Source: Lysobacteraceae bacterium
GTDB lineage: Bacteria; Pseudomonadota; Gammaproteobacteria; Xanthomonadales; Xanthomonadaceae
Length of the DNA: 10,068 nucleotides
Direction of reading: 5' to 3'
Assembly (NCBI GenBank): GCA_028293685.1
Contig: JAQGOI010000241.1
Coordinates: 1-10,068, forward strand
Shown here: in pieces, positions 8,725 to 10,068 of the stretch
Layout of the letters: the number at the start of each line of letters is the position of its first letter
How positions within the stretch are numbered: position 1 is the first letter of the stretch
Position numbers and translations under genes: made by a program
Notes under the pieces: generated by a model
The model's input: the letters and a program-made list of their open reading frames with translations, nothing else
Told to the model about the DNA's origin: nothing
Databases searched by the model: none

Positions 8725-9492
8725 ATGAGTCAGCCCCGCATTGCCTTGCTTGCAAGCCCAACCGAGGAAGCCCGCGCCGCACTGGCGCTGCTGGCGGCAC
8801 GCCACGGCGAGCACGCGCCGTCGGAAGCCGATGTCGTGGTCGCCTTGGGCGGCGATGGTTTCATGCTGCAGACGTTGCACCGGCATGCCGCTGCCGGCGT
8901 GCCGGTGTACGGGATGAAACTGGGCAGTATCGGTTTCCTGATGAACCACTACGATCCCGACGGCCTGCTCGAGCGCATCGCTGCCGCCGAGCCCGCGGTC
9001 CTGCGTCCGCTGGAAATGCAGGCACTGACCGAGTCGGGCGCGACGGTCGGCTCGCTGGCCTACAACGAAGTGTCGTTGCTGCGACAGACCCGGCAGGCGG
9101 CGCACCTGGCGATCGAACTCAATGGCAAGCCGCGCCTGGAGGAGTTGATCTGCGATGGCGTCATGGTCGCCACCCCAGCAGGCAGCACGGCCTACAATTT
9201 TTCGGCGCACGGGCCGATCCTGCCGTTGGGATCGAGCATCATCGCCTTGACGCCCATCGCCGCTTTCAGGCCGCGTCGCTGGCGCGGAGCGCTGCTCAAG
9301 TCCGCGACCGAAGTGCGTTTCCGCGTGCTCGATCCCTACAAGCGGCCGGTCAGCGCCACCGCCGATTCGCATGAGGTCCGCGATGTCGTCGAGGTCACGA
9401 TCCGGGAATCCAGGGATCTGACCGTAACGTTGCTGTTCGACCCCGAGCACAACCTCGAGGAACGCATCCTCAGCGAACAGTTCGTGGTGTGA
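8725..9492 (+). CDS. nadK: NAD kinase (ATP-dependent NAD phosphorylation to NADP)
   Basis: A 255-residue cytosolic enzyme, compact compared with the roughly 290-residue enterobacterial form. Family motifs are in order: [13 protein letters not shown] (40-52) with the catalytic Asp44 in [17 protein letters not shown] (62-74), AYNEVSLLR (112-120) with the NE pair at 114-115, and [20 protein letters not shown] (144-163). The C-terminal strand region ends [11 protein letters not shown]. The ATG start is supported by GGAG (8715-8718) 6 nt upstream. It follows gdhB by 95 bp with a hairpin between, so it may have its own promoter, though none is clear. Its TGA overlaps a GTG as GTGA, a coupling pattern that suggests a next gene in the same transcript (see 9489-9700). 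Confidence 0.95.
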   Translation: MSQPRIALLASPTEEARAALALLAARHGEHAPSEADVVVALGGDGFMLQTLHRHAAAGVPVYGMKLGSIGFLMNHYDPDGLLERIAAAEPAVLRPLEMQALTESGATVGSLAYNEVSLLRQTRQAAHLAIELNGKPRLEELICDGVMVATPAGSTAYNFSAHGPILPLGSSIIALTPIAAFRPRRWRGALLKSATEVRFRVLDPYKRPVSATADSHEVRDVVEVTIRESRDLTVTLLFDPEHNLEERILSEQFVV

Positions 9493-9700
9493 CCTCTGGA
9501 TCGATACGCGACATGCCAAAGGCTGCGGCCCGCGGTGGGGGCAATCGCATTCGTCGCAGCCGTGATTTTCGGACGGCAGTTGCTGCAACGGATCGAGCAG
9601 ACGCAGGGGAACCAACGCCGGCAACCGCGAAGGGGAGCCACCGCCTGCCGGAGTGCTGGTTCAGGCCAAGCGCGTTCGTGTCGCTTTCGTCCGGGAGTGA
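9489..9700 (+). pseudogene. Possible small single-pass membrane protein gene with two apparent frameshifts
   Basis: No intact gene is recognised between nadK and the convergent gene. A GTG at 9489 overlaps the nadK stop as GTGA and opens [16 protein letters not shown]. After the G5 run (9537-9541) the coding-like frame is the next one, with a clean membrane segment GAIAFVAAVIFGRQLLQRIE. After the G4 run (9606-9609) the next frame reads TNAGNREGEPPPAGVLVQAK and continues to a TGA at 9698-9700. Removing one G from each run gives one continuous 69-residue frame: a short N-terminus, one hydrophobic helix and a basic, proline-containing tail. Either the gene is decayed or the two runs carry sequencing insertions. 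Alternatively the frame simply begins at GTG 9535, needing one shift. No homologue is recognised. Confidence 0.35.
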
Positions 9701-9708
9701 AGGGCTAC

Positions 9709-10068
9709 TCACAGGTCGGTCGCTGCTTCTTGCCAGTCGCGACGAGTTTGGTTGACTTCAACCCCGGGAGGCAACGCGCAGCTGAAGTTGATCCGGTCGC
9801 CGAAGTAACCTCCGGACTCTGCGGCACGGAAATACAGAAAGTCCCTGCCGCCCACTGGCAAGGCCAAGGACTTCGAGAAATAGGTCGGGTTGAACAACCG
9901 GTCGGTGGTGACCATGGTGCAGTTCACGGTCGTATCCGCTCCGCTGCGATTGGTGAAGCTCACCGCCGCCAATTCAGTGCCGGGGCCAAATTCTGAATCC
10001 TCGATTTGCGCCTGCATAGAACAAGTGACGAAGGTGAGGGTACTGCTTATGTTCGCAATCCCGGTTGT
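9709..10068 (-). CDS. Unrecognised, probably secreted protein, C-terminal part
   Basis: The frame is open from the right window edge to a TGA at 9711-9709, giving 119 residues of the C-terminus; the start lies outside the window. An internal ATG at 10017 is not taken as the start because the frame upstream reads sensibly (NISSTLTFVTCSMQAQIED). The visible part is rich in Thr, Ser, Asn, Phe and Tyr, with strand-like stretches (LAAVSFTNRS, TVNCTMVTTD, FLYFRAAES, RINFSCALPPG). It has three Cys spaced through them and few Lys, as is usual for exported beta-rich proteins. No signal peptide can be seen because the N-terminus is missing. Codon use is less GC-biased than in the neighbouring genes (for example ATA and TCT codons near the edge), which hints at an accessory gene. 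It converges on the nadK side with only 8 bp after the broken small frame. I do not know its function. Confidence 0.6.
   Translation of the reverse strand, partial: TTGIANISSTLTFVTCSMQAQIEDSEFGPGTELAAVSFTNRSGADTTVNCTMVTTDRLFNPTYFSKSLALPVGGRDFLYFRAAESGGYFGDRINFSCALPPGVEVNQTRRDWQEAATDL

Noticed and set aside
4844..8800. A 1318-codon open frame antisense to gdhB
   Set aside because: It uses the same triplets as gdhB on the opposite strand, so it stays open only because gdhB avoids TTA, CTA and TCA, which are rare codons at high GC. Its protein has no recognisable motif.
8572..9624. A 350-codon minus-strand frame opposite nadK
   Set aside because: It is in the complementary register to nadK, and the nadK motifs are unambiguous on the plus strand.

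Overview
The window is about 10 kb of GC-rich, densely coding bacterial chromosome. It carries core metabolism and shows no sign of mobile elements, rRNA, tRNA or CRISPR. Three things point to a gammaproteobacterium of the Xanthomonadaceae/Lysobacteraceae type: the GC-rich codon use, a cobalamin-dependent methionine synthase split into two genes, and a large (about 1650-residue) NAD-dependent glutamate dehydrogenase. This placement is inference from gene content, not from a marker gene.

Left block (1-2253, minus strand): a methionine / SAM-cycle operon. It is read right to left as a SahR-like regulator (ArsR-type winged helix fused to a SAM-methyltransferase fold), then metH part 1 (homocysteine methyltransferase domain), then metH part 2 (starts with the pterin-binding domain and runs off the left edge). 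Regulator and metH1 overlap by ATGA. The 55-bp gap between metH1 and metH2 holds a 12-bp-stem hairpin that ends at the base just before the metH2 start codon. It is the most interesting non-coding signal in the window.

Middle (2254-2463): a 210-bp divergent intergenic region. It has a candidate promoter and an inverted-repeat operator for the SahR-like gene on one side. On the other side are a candidate -10 box, a 12-bp palindrome and a tandem direct repeat in front of an acyl-CoA dehydrogenase gene.

Right block (2464-9492, plus strand): an acyl-CoA dehydrogenase, the very large NAD-glutamate dehydrogenase, a hairpin, and NAD kinase. The first two are 55 bp apart and probably cotranscribed. 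They feed acyl-CoA and glutamate carbon into central metabolism and both yield reducing equivalents. NAD kinase makes NADP from NAD.

Right edge (9489-10068): the NAD kinase stop overlaps a possible GTG start. That start opens a small membrane-protein reading frame that becomes coherent only if one G is removed from each of two G runs, so it is either a frameshifted remnant or a sequencing artefact. Converging on it from the minus strand is the C-terminal part of an unrecognised, probably secreted protein that continues past the window.

The main biological story is the SahR-like regulator with split metH. I found no clearly new multi-gene system.
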